A DNA stretch of 64,000 bases from Thermococcus sp. SY098 (GCF_035621495.1 NZ_CP141821.1:1826760-1890759), one strand, 5' to 3'. Positions 9,209 through 18,916 are shown, counted from the first letter of the stretch. Made by a program: numbers and translations. Notes: generated by a model not told the origin, from the sequence alone.

Positions 9209-10556
9209 AGTCACCAAGGTCAAACACCAAATAGCCTTTCTCCCTAAGTTCTTCTTTCCTATCAACATGTTTTGCAATCAATCCGTAATGCTCTGCTTTT
9301 GTGCTTATTTTAATGCTTTTACGCTTTTCTTTTAGTTCCTTTAAGATTTTCATGGCATCTTTGTATGAAAGTTCCTTCCATTTGACCTCAAAGAAGCCCG
9401 CTTCGTGCGTGATGCTATTAATAGTCACCAAGTCAATCTCTTTCTCTTTGTCCCACCATCTGCCAATTTTTGTGAACTTGAAGGGGAGCTTACTTTTAAT
9501 GTTCAGTCTAATCAGAAACTGCCTTGCAACGATTTCAAAAACCTCTCCAAGATACTTATTGAAGTCCTCTCTAAAATCTTCAAAGCTTATTGCTCCAATC
9601 TCTATGTCATCTTTGTAGGGATAAACGAAGCGAAGCCAAAAACGATAGTAAAAGTCTTTCACTCGGTAAACTCCAAACTTTCTGCGCTCTCTTTGTGTTA
9701 TTGGAAACTCTTTGTAAATTAAGTCGAGTGTTTCAAGTGTTTTCAGGTATTTTGGCAGGTTTGTTATTGCAATCTTGGTTTCGTTGGCTATCTCCGTGAG
9801 CTTTGTTTTTCCTTCATTGATGGCTTTTAGAATGTTTAGATAGTCTATTGGTTCTCTAAGTTCATCTTTTAGAAGTCTCTCGGCATCTTCATAAAGGATG
9901 CTCACCTTGTTGTAAAAATTGCGCTCGATGTTTTCTTCAACGCTCAGCGAGTCGTCAAAGTGTTGGAAATACGCGGGAATTCCGTCTATGCATCCATAAA
10001 GTTTCACGAGATCCTCCCACGAATAGCGGGGAAAAGCTTCTTTTAAATGGAAGAACTCAATAGGTGAGAGCTTTAGCTGAGCGGTTCTCCTTCCGTAAAG
10101 GGGATTTTTGTAGCTCATTAAGCTTTCCATCGTGGAAATTGAAGATCCAAGAAGAATGAGCATAATCTGCGAGTCTTTTAAAATTTCATCCCATATGTAC
10201 TGGAAAACCGAAGGAATTGATTTGTCCTCCTCCACCCAGTATGGAAACTCATCAATGACAAAGATGATCCTTCCAAAATCCCTAATTTTTTCAAAGAACT
10301 CCTCTAAGCTATGAGCTTCAATGAAAACGTTAAACTTTCTGTTAAAATTCCGAATTAGACGATTAAGTTCAAGTTCTATTGGTTCATTTCTTGCTAAGAA
10401 ATAAAAGCTGGGTTTGTCTTTTATGAACTGTTTAATCAGTTCAGTTTTTCCAATTCTTCTGCGTCCATAGATTAGGATAAGGTGAGCTCTATTTTGAATG
10501 TAAAGCTCCTCGAGGGCTTTGAGTTCTTCTCCTCTATCGATGAATTTTAGTATCAT
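9180..10556 (-). CDS. archaeal AAA ATPase with DUF234 nuclease-like domain
   Basis: A 458-residue member of the archaeal ATPase family (ATPase_2 plus DUF234), abundant in Thermococcales, role unknown but often linked to mobile DNA. It has Walker A YGRRRIGKTEL near residue 30, Walker B IIFVIDEFPYW, a helix-turn-helix region (KTKLTEIANETKIAITNLPKYL) and a C-terminal PD-(D/E)XK-like pattern with EIDLV then FFEVKWK. Two starts are possible, 10571 and 10556; the second begins MILKFIDRGEEL, the usual family N terminus. It converges on the metalloprotease gene. Confidence 0.88.
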   Translation of the reverse strand: MILKFIDRGEELKALEELYIQNRAHLILIYGRRRIGKTELIKQFIKDKPSFYFLARNEPIELELNRLIRNFNRKFNVFIEAHSLEEFFEKIRDFGRIIFVIDEFPYWVEEDKSIPSVFQYIWDEILKDSQIMLILLGSSISTMESLMSYKNPLYGRRTAQLKLSPIEFFHLKEAFPRYSWEDLVKLYGCIDGIPAYFQHFDDSLSVEENIERNFYNKVSILYEDAERLLKDELREPIDYLNILKAINEGKTKLTEIANETKIAITNLPKYLKTLETLDLIYKEFPITQRERRKFGVYRVKDFYYRFWLRFVYPYKDDIEIGAISFEDFREDFNKYLGEVFEIVARQFLIRLNIKSKLPFKFTKIGRWWDKEKEIDLVTINSITHEAGFFEVKWKELSYKDAMKILKELKEKRKSIKISTKAEHYGLIAKHVDRKEELREKGYLVFDLGDFTSPQQPQP

Positions 10557-10570
10557 GATATTTAATATCA
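10556..10570. promoter_or_regulatory. 15-bp palindrome over the ATPase start
   Basis: TGATATT-T-AATATCA is a perfect odd-centred palindrome covering the start region of the minus-strand ATPase gene, with a TATA-like TTTTATATAT (minus strand) further upstream near 10630. Could be an operator for autoregulation; equally could be chance in AT-rich DNA. Confidence 0.3.
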
Positions 10571-10642
10571 CGTTATTAAATTTAAGGGTTTCGGGGAAGT
10601 TCCATCATAATATAAATCATATATAAAAGGCAAAATGAAAAG

Positions 10643-13519
10643 TCACTCAATAAACACTGCAGGCTTCATTGGCATTGCCTGTTTAGCTTTTCCACCTTTG
10701 TCCTCCTCTGGATTAATGATTATTTCTAAGCCAAGCTCCTTTTCGATGAAGTCTTTCGCTTCTCTCAATGCTTTCTCCTCATCAATGCGCTTTATCTCAA
10801 AAGCCCTCTCTTTTATCAGCTTGTTCACCAGGTTTGCCACTTCTTTGCCCTTCTTTCTCATCTCTGGGTCTCTCATAACTTCGCTCATTACGGCCTTGAA
10901 GTCCCTCTTCTCTGCAACAATCTCCGCTATTCTCCACTTCCACTCTGGAGCTGTGTAGATGTAAGCTTTTTTTGCATCCTCAAGCTTTGCAACCCTTATG
11001 ATTTCCTTAATGTCCTCAATCAGTGATTTAATGTAATTCTCTTCCAGCTCTATTGTCTCATTCCACCACTCCGGATTTGGCTTGGGCCATTTAGCCAAGC
11101 TGACAAATCCATCTCCGCCCAACTTTTCCCATAGCTCCTCACAGATATGAGGTGTAAACGGTGCCATCAAGCGAACCCATACCTCTGCCAGTGTTCTCAA
11201 GACATAGCGCTTTGCTTCGTCGTCTCTGCCTTCAGTTCTCCTCATGTACCATCTCAAGTCGTTTAATATGCTGTAGAATGCCCACTGGACAGCAGTCCTT
11301 GTTCTGAACTCCTCCAAGGCTTTAGTTGCCCCCTCAATCGCCTTATTTAGGCGGTGCAGCATCCACTTGTCAATGTCTCTCAGCCCAACTGGTTTTGCGT
11401 CATACTCTGCAAATTCGCTTATCAGCTCATAGAACCTCTCCAGCTGTCCTTTCAGCTTTGATACCTCTTTGCTCCTCCAGTCAAAGTCGCTGTCATGCTC
11501 AGCCAGGCTCATTATGTATAACCTTACGACATCGGCTCCGTTCTCATTTATTGCATCAATGAAGTTCAGCACGTTTCCTTTGCTCTTACTCATCTTTTTG
11601 CCTTCCAGCGTTCCATAGCCGTTGACGGCTATTCCCTTTGGCCAGTACTTCTTGTCAAAGATTGCCACGTGGTTGAAGACAAAGAACGTCAGGTGATTTG
11701 GAATTAAATCTTTGGCAGAGCATCTCCAGTCCAGCGGATACCAGTATTCGAACTCATCTTTCATTTCCTTGATGACCTCTGCTGGAATTCCAGTCTTTTC
11801 ACTCAGCTCTTTCTCTTTCTCTTCGCTCCTCTCTTCTAAGAAAATGTAATCGAACAGCTCTGGAATCAGCTGCTCTCCTTTAATACCGTACTTGTTAATG
11901 GCTCTTGAAATTGTGTAGTAAGCCATGTAAATCGTCGAATCACTCAAGCTCTCAATCACCCATTCTGGATCCCAGGGTAGCGGAGTCCCCAGCCCAATCT
12001 TTCTGGCACATGCCTTCTTCTCTATCCAATCAAACACAGCTCTAAACTGAGCTCTCCTTGACTCTGGAATTATCTTCATCTGATCCAAGCACTCAAAAGC
12101 CTTAGCTTTCCACTCTGGGTTTCCATAGTCAATGAACCACTGGTCGTGGATTATCTTAACCACAGCCCTGTTTCCAAATCTTGAAATAACGTTCTTTTCG
12201 GCAAATTCATACATGATGTCGGCGATTCCTTTCTTCTTCATATCTTCGGCAACTAAATCCTTAACTTTGCTGACTGGAATGCCCTTGTACGGCTCAATCT
12301 TGAAGATGCCCTTATGGTATTCAGCCTTGTATATTGTTTTTGTTGCCTGCTCCAGCTTTTCTTTATCCTCTTGACTTTTTACTCCCAATTTTTCTGCTTC
12401 CTCAACTGCTGGGAACTCGCCGTAGCCTTCCAGCTCAATCAGCGAGATGTACGAGATGTTCTCGACGATCCTTGGGTCGATGTCATACTTCAACAGGATT
12501 TCTGTGTTTCTCTTTAAATCTTCCAAGGCGGCATGATCAAATGGAGCATGCGCTGGGACGCTCATAACGACACCGGTTGCATTATCTGGATCTACGAAAT
12601 CTGCTGGCAGAATTATTACCTCATCTCCAGTGACGGGATTCTTAACCCACTTGCCTATCAGCTTCTCCCCCTTGAACTCCTCCAAGACTTCAATCTCTTT
12701 ATCTTGGAAGCTCAGCTTATATGCTGCTTCTTTACTGACTATCCACATCTCTTCCTTCCCTTTGTATCTCACTTTAGCTTTGACATATGTGGCATTAGGG
12801 TTCAGCCACATGTTGGTTACTCCGTAAACTGTCTCTGGCCTCAGTGTTGCAGCTGGTAAGTATATAGTTTCACTATCCTCCTCCAAGATGAACTTAATCA
12901 GAATGTACTCTAAAATTGGAACATCTTCTCCATCCATTAAATCGTGGTCACCGAGCGGAGTGCCAACTACGGGATCCCATCTAACCCTGTGTGCTCCTTT
13001 AACTATCAGCCCTTTCTCTTTCAGCCTCAAGAACTGCCAAGTTATGAAGGCGTTAAACTGTGGATGCAGTGAAGTTGTGTGGAATTCTCTACTCCAGTCA
13101 ACACTGAATCCAGCCCTAATGAATGTCTCTTTTGCCGCTTTCATGAAGTATTTGACGATGTTTATTGGGTCTTCAAACGTCCACAGAATTTCTTCCGGCA
13201 CTTTGTAAACATCTCTGTAAACGAAAATCGTCTGAGGATCCCTATTCTTAATTCTTTCAGCAATTCCAACTATTGGAGAACCTGTGATGTGCCATGCCAT
13301 TGGGAACAGGACATTATAGCCCTGCATTCTCTTGAATCTCGCTATAACATCTGGGATTGTGTACGTCCTTGCGTGTCCAACGTGCAGATGCCCTGATAGG
13401 TATGGGAAAGCAACTGTGATGTAGAACTTTGGCTTATTTCTATCTATCTTTGGCTCAAAGATTTTCTCTTCGTTCCACTTCCTCTGCCACTTCTCCTCAA
13501 TAGCCCTAAAATCTACCAT
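10643..13519 (-). CDS. leuS: leucyl-tRNA synthetase, archaeal type
   Basis: Class Ia aminoacyl-tRNA synthetase charging tRNA-Leu. At 958 residues it matches archaeal LeuRS. HVGHAR (the HIGH motif) is at about 46-51 and KMSKSKGN at about residue 640; the editing domain (CP1) carries TLRPETVYG and DHDLMDGED-type motifs, and the C-terminal helical anticodon domain has [26 protein letters not shown] precedes ATG 13519. It stands alone with its own promoter and a strongly base-paired leader. Confidence 0.97.
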   Translation of the reverse strand: MVDFRAIEEKWQRKWNEEKIFEPKIDRNKPKFYITVAFPYLSGHLHVGHARTYTIPDVIARFKRMQGYNVLFPMAWHITGSPIVGIAERIKNRDPQTIFVYRDVYKVPEEILWTFEDPINIVKYFMKAAKETFIRAGFSVDWSREFHTTSLHPQFNAFITWQFLRLKEKGLIVKGAHRVRWDPVVGTPLGDHDLMDGEDVPILEYILIKFILEEDSETIYLPAATLRPETVYGVTNMWLNPNATYVKAKVRYKGKEEMWIVSKEAAYKLSFQDKEIEVLEEFKGEKLIGKWVKNPVTGDEVIILPADFVDPDNATGVVMSVPAHAPFDHAALEDLKRNTEILLKYDIDPRIVENISYISLIELEGYGEFPAVEEAEKLGVKSQEDKEKLEQATKTIYKAEYHKGIFKIEPYKGIPVSKVKDLVAEDMKKKGIADIMYEFAEKNVISRFGNRAVVKIIHDQWFIDYGNPEWKAKAFECLDQMKIIPESRRAQFRAVFDWIEKKACARKIGLGTPLPWDPEWVIESLSDSTIYMAYYTISRAINKYGIKGEQLIPELFDYIFLEERSEEKEKELSEKTGIPAEVIKEMKDEFEYWYPLDWRCSAKDLIPNHLTFFVFNHVAIFDKKYWPKGIAVNGYGTLEGKKMSKSKGNVLNFIDAINENGADVVRLYIMSLAEHDSDFDWRSKEVSKLKGQLERFYELISEFAEYDAKPVGLRDIDKWMLHRLNKAIEGATKALEEFRTRTAVQWAFYSILNDLRWYMRRTEGRDDEAKRYVLRTLAEVWVRLMAPFTPHICEELWEKLGGDGFVSLAKWPKPNPEWWNETIELEENYIKSLIEDIKEIIRVAKLEDAKKAYIYTAPEWKWRIAEIVAEKRDFKAVMSEVMRDPEMRKKGKEVANLVNKLIKERAFEIKRIDEEKALREAKDFIEKELGLEIIINPEEDKGGKAKQAMPMKPAVFIE

Positions 13520-13685
13520 AGTCTGACCTCCTTAATGGTTGTTTGGACAGCAAAAAGAGCATGCATGGAGAATTTTTGAGAATGCCAAATAGGGGGATTA
13601 TCGGAGAAATACTCAGCCTTGATAGTTGAGAACTCGATCCCCCCTCATTGGCATCGCCATAGATTTGGAATTGGAGTATTTAAAA
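13520..13685 (-). promoter_or_regulatory. promoter and long-stem leader of leuS
   Basis: On the minus strand TTTTAAAT (13685-13678) predicts transcription from about 13656. The leader then starts with one arm of a long stem: TTGGCAT (13648-13654, plus numbering) pairs with ATGCCAA (13582-13588) and ATCCCCCCT (13637-13645) with AGGGGGAT (13591-13598). About 60 unpaired bases follow before the Shine-Dalgarno site at 13523-13530. Pairing is seen directly; a regulatory role is inferred. Confidence 0.5.
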
Positions 13686-13920
13686 GTTGTGGTTGTTTTT
13701 GCATGATTAAGTTAGGGATAATCTCTAAACTTTAGTTTTAATATGAACTTTAAATTGAACACTGAAGACTAAAATTAGTTCATGTAATTGGAGGCTTGTT
13801 TGTTTTCTTAATTACACTTCCTGAATTTGGAGACAAAAAACGTGTCTTTTTAAATCACAATGAAATGAAACAAAAATTTTATTTTCTTTTAGATCTAGTT
13901 ACTAATTTGGGTGAGATAAT
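13686..13920. other. AT-rich intergenic stretch between leuS and nuclease pseudogene
   Basis: No gene recognised on either strand. It holds the upstream flank of the leuS promoter and, on the plus strand, an AT-rich run (TTTTATTTTC near 13876) that could be the old promoter of the broken nuclease gene, ending in GGGTGAGA just ahead of its GTG. Confidence 0.5.
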
Positions 13921-14667
13921 GTGAAAGATACAAAGAAGATGTTAGCTGATATTTTGGAGGATTTCTTATTTAAAGAGGAACTGCAGAGACTTCTTGAAGA
14001 AGCAGGATTAAAAAAAGTCAGGAAACAAGAGAGAACTAGCTGAGAGATTAGTGTATGAATCGGATTATGATCCAGCATATTTGTTATCTAGACTAAGAAA
14101 AGACGAGTTATTTGAAGTTTGTGAAACATATTTTGATATTTACCTTCCAAAGTCAGTTACAAAACAAGAATTAATAGAGAGAATATTAGCAGAGTTGTCT
14201 TTACTTCGTGAGGGTTATTCAGAAAAGCAAGAGCCTAAAAGGAAAAAGGAAGCTGTATATGAAAAAACAAAATCTATGAGCACCATAGAACGTGAAGTGT
14301 ATAATGCATTAAGAGAGTTTAAGCCATACAAAGTTGAAAATGAAAAAGACTTAGAGAAACAACTTGTAGTTCATCTTAGGAGTAAGGTAAGCTCGAAAGT
14401 TACTCCTCAAAAAGCTGGGGCATGGCATGGAAACATATATACCCCTGACATTGTAGTAGAAAATATTGCAGTGGAAGTTAAGTTCTTTAACAAAGGTAAA
14501 CGTAGAGATGAATGGGTAGAGCTATTGGTCAGATTATTAGATACCGTATCGAGGGTGGGTATGATTCGGTAATTTTGTTTATTGTTGATGAATCTGGGAT
14601 AGTTCCAGAATATTATAAAGAGTATGAGAAAATTCTCCCTTGGCTAAAGGTTATTGTTCGCAAATAG
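13921..14667 (+). pseudogene. frameshifted PD-(D/E)XK nuclease-like gene with SAP-like domains
   Basis: Three consecutive frames join into one protein of about 248 residues. From GTG 13921 the frame reads to about residue 32 (LLEEAGLKK), then a run of seven A at 14010-14016 requires a one-base shift to continue as SGNKRELAERLVYE; a stop otherwise falls at 14041. The middle frame runs to TAA 14570-14572; a second shift near 14550-14558 is needed to continue as GGYDSVILFIVDESG to the stop at 14665-14667. Two SAP-like helix-turn-helix motifs lie in the first 85 residues; TPDIVVENIAVEVKFF gives the D...ExK nuclease core. Probably decayed, though sequencing error in the A run is possible. Confidence 0.65.
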
Positions 14668-14672
14668 ACATA

Positions 14673-14777
14673 ACATTTAAAAACTCAGACTCTAAACTCA
14701 CCTCGACCAGGCGGGGGAAACCCGCGGGATGTTCCGCTCTGCGGAGAACCACAAACAGCGAAAGCGAGGTGGAAAGA
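14673..14777 (+). promoter_or_regulatory. promoter and multi-hairpin leader of rpl15e
   Basis: CATTTAAAAA at 14673-14683 predicts a start near 14699-14703. The GC-rich RNA beginning there folds on paper into a closed junction: outer stem CACCTCG (14699-14705) with CGAGGTG (14765-14771); hairpin GCGGG/CCCGC (14711-14725); hairpin GTTCCGC/GCGG..AAC (14731-14749) with a two-base bulge; and a small GC-GAAA-GC hairpin (14758-14765). The outer stem contains the L15e Shine-Dalgarno GAGGTGG (14766-14772). The surrounding DNA is AT-rich, so this GC content is itself a sign of selected RNA structure. Confidence 0.65.
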
Positions 14778-15362
14778 ATGGGAATGTACAAATATATTAG
14801 GGAAGCTTGGAAGAGCCCGAAGAAAAGCTATGTTGGACAGCTTTTGAAGGTTAGAATGATTAAGTGGAGAAGAGAGCCAAGCGTTGTTAGGATTGAGAGA
14901 CCAACAAGGCTTGATAGAGCCAGGAGCTTAGGGTATCAGGCAAAGCAGGGTTATGTAATTGTTAGGGTTAGAGTTAGGAGAGGAGGAAGAAAGAGGCCCA
15001 GGTGGAGGGGCGGTAGAAAGCCAAGCAAGATGGGTATGGTCAAGTATTCACCCAAAAAGAGCCTCCAATGGATTGCCGAGGAAAAGGCAGCGAGAAAGTT
15101 CCCCAACCTTGAGGTGCTCAACTCCTACTGGGTTGGCGAAGATGGAATGTACAAGTGGTTTGAGGTTATAATGGTTGACCCACACCATCCAGTCATCAAG
15201 TCTGATCCTAAGATAGCCTGGATTGCAATGAAGGTTCACAAGGGCAGAGTCTTTAGAGGTCTCACAAGCGCAGGTAAGAAGTCAAGAGGACTTAGAAACA
15301 AGGGTAAGGGTGCTGAGAAAGTCAGACCAAGCATCAGAGCAAACAAGGGTAAGGGTAAGTGA
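14778..15362 (+). CDS. rpl15e: 50S ribosomal protein L15e
   Basis: Archaeal/eukaryal large-subunit protein, 194 residues, highly basic. Recognised by [12 protein letters not shown] at the start, [41 protein letters not shown] and the C-terminal [19 protein letters not shown]. The reading frame is open upstream to 14640 through the structured leader, but GAGGTGG at 14766-14772 and the family N terminus fix ATG 14778. First gene of the translation/exosome cluster. Probably autoregulated through its leader, which is an inference. Confidence 0.97.
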   Translation: MGMYKYIREAWKSPKKSYVGQLLKVRMIKWRREPSVVRIERPTRLDRARSLGYQAKQGYVIVRVRVRRGGRKRPRWRGGRKPSKMGMVKYSPKKSLQWIAEEKAARKFPNLEVLNSYWVGEDGMYKWFEVIMVDPHHPVIKSDPKIAWIAMKVHKGRVFRGLTSAGKKSRGLRNKGKGAEKVRPSIRANKGKGK

Positions 15363-15534
15363 CTTGCTTTTCTTATTCTCTTTTACCTGGATCAGCCTTT
15401 TTTAACGCAGATTTTTAATAATTTCGCTTTAATTGGTTTAAATTCGTGAATTTAACGATTTTAGGAGAAATGCTTAAATTTCATGAGCGACATATTTTAA
15501 AGTGAGAGAGTGAAAAGTGTTTGAGGTGAGAGCT

Positions 15535-15990
15535 ATGGCAAAGCTTCAAGCTCATAGTGTAAAGATTAGGACATTTATTCATGCAACTGAAGATCCTGAG
15601 AAAGTGCTGGAGGCTTTGGAAACTCTATTTCCGGAGGATTTGTCACCTCAAGATGTAGACTTCGAGATAATTGAAACAGAGGGTTACTTTGGAAACCCGA
15701 TCCTCGTCATGGATGCAGAAATTAAGAGAAGCAAAAATGTAAGAAAATTCCTCGAGAACCTCAAAGCTCTGCTTAGTGAGGAGGACAAAGCCTACCTCAT
15801 GGAACATGCTGAAGAGAAAGTCGATGAGACTGGAACCTTCTACATTCGCTTTGATAAGCAGAGAGCATACTTAGGAGAGGTTAAAGTAACTGAGGGAGAA
15901 GACGTAATACATGTGAGAATTAAGGTCAAAGCTTTTCCAATGAAGAAAGAAAGCGTTGTAAGATCGGTTAAGGAGTGGCTGAGCGAATGA
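15535..15990 (+). CDS. exosome-associated RNA-binding protein (COG1325 type)
   Basis: A 151-residue protein of the archaeal family predicted from genome context to be an exosome subunit or RNA-binding partner; no enzymatic activity is established. Starts [24 protein letters not shown], contains [14 protein letters not shown] and ends in an alpha/beta RNA-binding-like fold. GAGGTGAG at 15523-15530 selects ATG 15535 over the upstream in-frame 15517. Its stop overlaps the start of RNase P component 3 (ATGA), indicating translational coupling with an RNA-processing gene. Confidence 0.85.
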   Translation: MAKLQAHSVKIRTFIHATEDPEKVLEALETLFPEDLSPQDVDFEIIETEGYFGNPILVMDAEIKRSKNVRKFLENLKALLSEEDKAYLMEHAEEKVDETGTFYIRFDKQRAYLGEVKVTEGEDVIHVRIKVKAFPMKKESVVRSVKEWLSE

Positions 15991-16619
15991 AGTTCATTGA
16001 GATGGATATCAGGGATGAGAGAGCTTACGAGTTGGCTGAGGAGTGGTATGATGAGGTTGTCTTTACAAAAAAGCTTCTATTAAACGGCAGTCCAGACTAT
16101 GAAAAACTGAAAGATGAACTCAGAGAGCTCAAGAAAAAATACGGCAAAGTTGCTCTTCTCGTGATTACAAATAAACCCTCACTAATTAGAGAACTCAAAA
16201 ACCGTAATCTTAGGGCCTTAATCTATGTCCAGGGAGGCAATATGAAGATTAACCGATTTGCTCTTGAAATTGGGGTTGATGCCCTCATAAGTCCAGAATT
16301 TGGGAGGAAAGATAACGGATTTGACCATGTTCTTGCGAAAATTGCCGCTAAGAATGATGTTGCAATTGGCTTTTCTATATCTCAGCTTTTGAAGGCAAAT
16401 CTATATGGGAGGGCTAATATTTTGAGATTTATGATGAAGAACTGGCAGCTCGTTGATAAATATAGGGTTCCAAGATTCCTTACATCATCGGCGGAGAGTA
16501 AATGGGAAGTTAGGGCTCCGAGAGATTTAATGAGCCTTGGAGTTGTTATAGGGATGGAGATTTCTCAAGCAAAGGCTTCAGTTGGTTTTTATCCTGAAAG
16601 AATTGTAAAGAGAATTTAA
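15987..16619 (+). CDS. rnp3: ribonuclease P protein component 3 (Rpp30)
   Basis: Protein subunit of archaeal RNase P, which with Pop5 supports pre-tRNA 5' maturation by the catalytic RNA. It is 210 residues with the PHP-like TIM-barrel pattern of Rpp30: [16 protein letters not shown] at the start, [44 protein letters not shown] and a C-terminal [22 protein letters not shown] 15987 overlaps the stop of the upstream gene. Its partner Pop5 is at 18409, beyond an inserted opposite-strand gene. Confidence 0.95.
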   Translation: MKFIEMDIRDERAYELAEEWYDEVVFTKKLLLNGSPDYEKLKDELRELKKKYGKVALLVITNKPSLIRELKNRNLRALIYVQGGNMKINRFALEIGVDALISPEFGRKDNGFDHVLAKIAAKNDVAIGFSISQLLKANLYGRANILRFMMKNWQLVDKYRVPRFLTSSAESKWEVRAPRDLMSLGVVIGMEISQAKASVGFYPERIVKRI

Positions 16620-16649
16620 TAAAAAATAGAAATAATATTGAAACAATAA

Positions 16650-17990
16650 CTAATATGCTTTCAGAATTGGAAACTCATCAGGTTCATAATTATTAAGTCT
16701 TCCTTCGAGGAAGTCTTCGTATCCTTTGAGGTCAAGCAATCCATGTCCACTTAGATTGAATAGGATAACTTTCTTCTCCCCATTTTCTTTTGCTTTTAGT
16801 GCTAAGTCAATTACGCCTTTCACTGCATGGGCGCTTTCTGGTGCTGGGACAATACCTTCGGTTCTTGCAAATAGAACTGCTGCCTCAAATATCTCCGTTT
16901 GATGATACGCTTTAGGCTTTACTATACCGTGGTTTATTAAAATGCTCAGTGTTGGAGCTAAGCCGTGATATCTCAGTCCTCCAGCATGAATTGGAGGAAC
17001 ATAATAGGTGTGTCCTAAAGTGTGCATCTTTATCTTCGGCGTTAGCCTTCCACTGTCTCCATAGTCGTAAGTGTAAACTCCTCTCGTCATTGAGGGTGCT
17101 GCTCTCGGCTCTATCGCATAGAACTCATACCCTGCTTTGCCCTTCAAAACGTCTCTAACGAACGGATAAGCTAAGCCAGCAAAGTTGCTTCCGCCTCCAA
17201 CACAGCCAACGATTGTTGTTGGCTCTTCACCAAGTAGCTCCATTTGAAGCCTTGCTTCCTCCCCAATAATTGTCTGGTGCATTAAAACGTGATTTAAAAC
17301 ACTACCCAATGAGTAGCGAGCATTTTCGTCATTCAAAACATCTTCTATAGCTTCACTTATTGCTATTCCTAATCCCCCCGGGTGGTTGGGGTCTTGGGCC
17401 AAAAACTTCCTTCCAATTCTTGTTCTGTCGCTTGGTGATGGATAAATTTCTGCTCCATATGTCTGCATTAGTATTTTTCTGTAAGGCTTCTGCTGATAGC
17501 TTGCCCTTGCCATGTACACCCTAATTTTCAGCCCAAATAAAGCTCCCGCTAAAGATAGAGCTGTTCCCCACTGGCCTGCGCCAGTTTCAGTGACTAACCT
17601 TTCAATATCTTGACTTTTAGCATAATAAGCTTGAGCTAAGGCAGTGTTTATTTTATGGCTTCCTGTTATCGTTGCTCCTTCATACTTGAAGTAAATTTTT
17701 GCCGGCGTTTTGAGAGCTTTTTCCAAATGTGTTGCCCTAAAGAGTGGTGTGGGTCTTCCAATCTTGGCATACATCTCTAAAATTTCCTCCGGTATTTCAA
17801 TGAACCTTTTACTACTCATCTCTTGCTTAACTAACTCTTCAGCAAAAATTCTCTTCAGCTTCTCTGGATTTATTGGCTCATCTGTCTCTGGGTCTAATGG
17901 CGGAGCCGGCGGCTCTGGCAAATCAGGCAAAATGTTGTACCACTTCGTTGGTATTTCTTCTGGCTTCAAAACTGCTTTAACCTTTTCCAT
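16650..17990 (-). CDS. trpB2: tryptophan synthase beta chain-like (TrpB2)
   Basis: PLP enzyme of the long TrpB2 group (446 residues versus about 390 for TrpB1), able to make tryptophan from indole and serine, often without TrpA. The PLP lysine lies in [12 protein letters not shown], the catalytic glutamate in [10 protein letters not shown], and the phosphate loop is [10 protein letters not shown]. The N-terminal extension ([16 protein letters not shown]) is typical of TrpB2. GGAGGTGG precedes ATG 17990. It lies on the strand opposite to the RNase P genes on both sides and has an unusually long leader. Confidence 0.93.
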   Translation of the reverse strand: MEKVKAVLKPEEIPTKWYNILPDLPEPPAPPLDPETDEPINPEKLKRIFAEELVKQEMSSKRFIEIPEEILEMYAKIGRPTPLFRATHLEKALKTPAKIYFKYEGATITGSHKINTALAQAYYAKSQDIERLVTETGAGQWGTALSLAGALFGLKIRVYMARASYQQKPYRKILMQTYGAEIYPSPSDRTRIGRKFLAQDPNHPGGLGIAISEAIEDVLNDENARYSLGSVLNHVLMHQTIIGEEARLQMELLGEEPTTIVGCVGGGSNFAGLAYPFVRDVLKGKAGYEFYAIEPRAAPSMTRGVYTYDYGDSGRLTPKIKMHTLGHTYYVPPIHAGGLRYHGLAPTLSILINHGIVKPKAYHQTEIFEAAVLFARTEGIVPAPESAHAVKGVIDLALKAKENGEKKVILFNLSGHGLLDLKGYEDFLEGRLNNYEPDEFPILKAY

Positions 17991-18408
17991 TTAAACCACC
18001 TCCGTAGTTTTTGTTCAAAAAAGTCCCAAAGGCGAGGGAATAAGAGCTGAAGGAATTAATTCCTTTAATTGTGCAGGAATGAACAGAATAAACTAACCCC
18101 GAATTATTAGATCCAAATAAGGACCCTCCAAAAACACTCCCCCCAGATCACACTAAAGAACGAGCCAAAAACAATCCCGCCCTTCGGCTATAGAACTAAC
18201 TAAGAATTCTGAGAAACTCCCATCTTTAGCTCCAAAAACAATCACTCCTGATTATCATGGTACATCAACGCATAAAGATGTCCTTGCGGCTTAAATGCTT
18301 TTTGCTCATAGATTTAACAGAATGTCAAAAATTACTTGGTTTTAATAGCAATTTTTGATATTATGTCAAAGGATAAAGCTTTAATACAGTTTTCCCAAGT
18401 TTTTAAAC
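17991..18408. other. divergent intergenic region trpB2/rnp2 with long trpB2 leader and repeats
   Basis: No protein gene recognised. For trpB2 a minus-strand TATA-like GCATTTAAGC (about 18297-18288) predicts a leader near 270 bases. That leader carries three copies of a CCAAAAACA core (18128-18136, 18165-18173, 18232-18240, plus orientation), two extended to CCAAAAACAATC. Between the two promoters lies an inverted repeat TCAAAAATT (18325-18333) / AATTTTTGA (18350-18358), a candidate operator. For rnp2, GCTTTAATAC at 18378-18387 predicts a start almost at the ATG. Confidence 0.5.
18378..18387 (+). promoter_or_regulatory. TATA box of rnp2, predicting a leaderless mRNA
   Basis: GCTTTAATAC is centred about 26 bases before ATG 18409, and no Shine-Dalgarno sequence lies before that ATG (CAAGTTTTTAAAC). 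Together these suggest a leaderless transcript. Confidence 0.5.
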
Positions 18409-18768
18409 ATGAAGGAGAGACCAAAAACTTTGCCTCCAACGCTTCGCGACAAGCACCGCTATATTGCTTTTCAGGTAATTGGGGAGAGGAACTTCAAAAA
18501 AGATGAAATCAAAAAGGCAATTTGGGATGCCTCCATAAGAGTCCTTGGAGAATTAGGAACCGCAAGGGCAAAGCCTTGGTTCATTAAGTTTAATGAAAAA
18601 ACTCAAACCGGAATCCTTAGATGTGATAGAAAGCATGTGGAAGAAGTTCGTTTTGCTTTAGCTATGCTAACTGAAATTAATGGATCAAAAGCAATAATAA
18701 GGACACTTGGGGTTTCTGGGACGATAAAACGTTTGAAACTGAAGTTTTTGAAGGAATTTGGATGGTAA
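18409..18768 (+). CDS. rnp2: ribonuclease P protein component 2 (Pop5)
   Basis: Archaeal Pop5, a 119-residue RNase P subunit that pairs with Rpp30 and helps catalysis by the RNA. It begins [24 protein letters not shown], followed by an RRM-like fold including [18 protein letters not shown] and [19 protein letters not shown], which are typical of the family. Start at ATG 18409 without a ribosome binding site. It is read alone, about 150 bases ahead of proteasome alpha. Confidence 0.94.
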   Translation: MKERPKTLPPTLRDKHRYIAFQVIGERNFKKDEIKKAIWDASIRVLGELGTARAKPWFIKFNEKTQTGILRCDRKHVEEVRFALAMLTEINGSKAIIRTLGVSGTIKRLKLKFLKEFGW

Positions 18769-18849
18769 AACAACAAGGGGGAGAATCTTTCCCTTTTGTC
18801 TTTATAGAAAAGCTTAATTATCAACTCCAATAACTTATCAATCGGAGAG

Positions 18850-18857
18850 TATATAAA
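18850..18857 (+). promoter_or_regulatory. TATA box of psmA operon
   Basis: TATATAAA, predicted start near 18876-18880, followed by GAGGTGATG before ATG 18917. Likely drives psmA-SBDS-rrp4-rrp41-rrp42, whose genes are tightly packed. Confidence 0.6.
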
Positions 18858-18916
18858 GCAAGGAACGCAAGTTTAACTTAATCAAAAAATTACGATAACT
18901 CATGAGGTGATGTAAA

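Noticed and set aside
9301-9799. Several plus-strand frames of 69-105 codons
   Set aside because: All are antisense to the DUF234 ATPase coding sequence with no recognisable motifs.
14699-14771. GC-rich structured element considered as a tRNA or H/ACA guide RNA
   Set aside because: No T-loop GTTCGA or cloverleaf, and no properly placed 3' ACA after a guide hairpin; its overlap with the L15e Shine-Dalgarno fits a leader structure better.
18153-18245. 30-codon minus-strand frame in the trpB2 leader with a Trp codon near its end, considered as attenuation leader peptide
   Set aside because: Peptide attenuation is not established in archaea, only one Trp codon is present and there is no clear Shine-Dalgarno.
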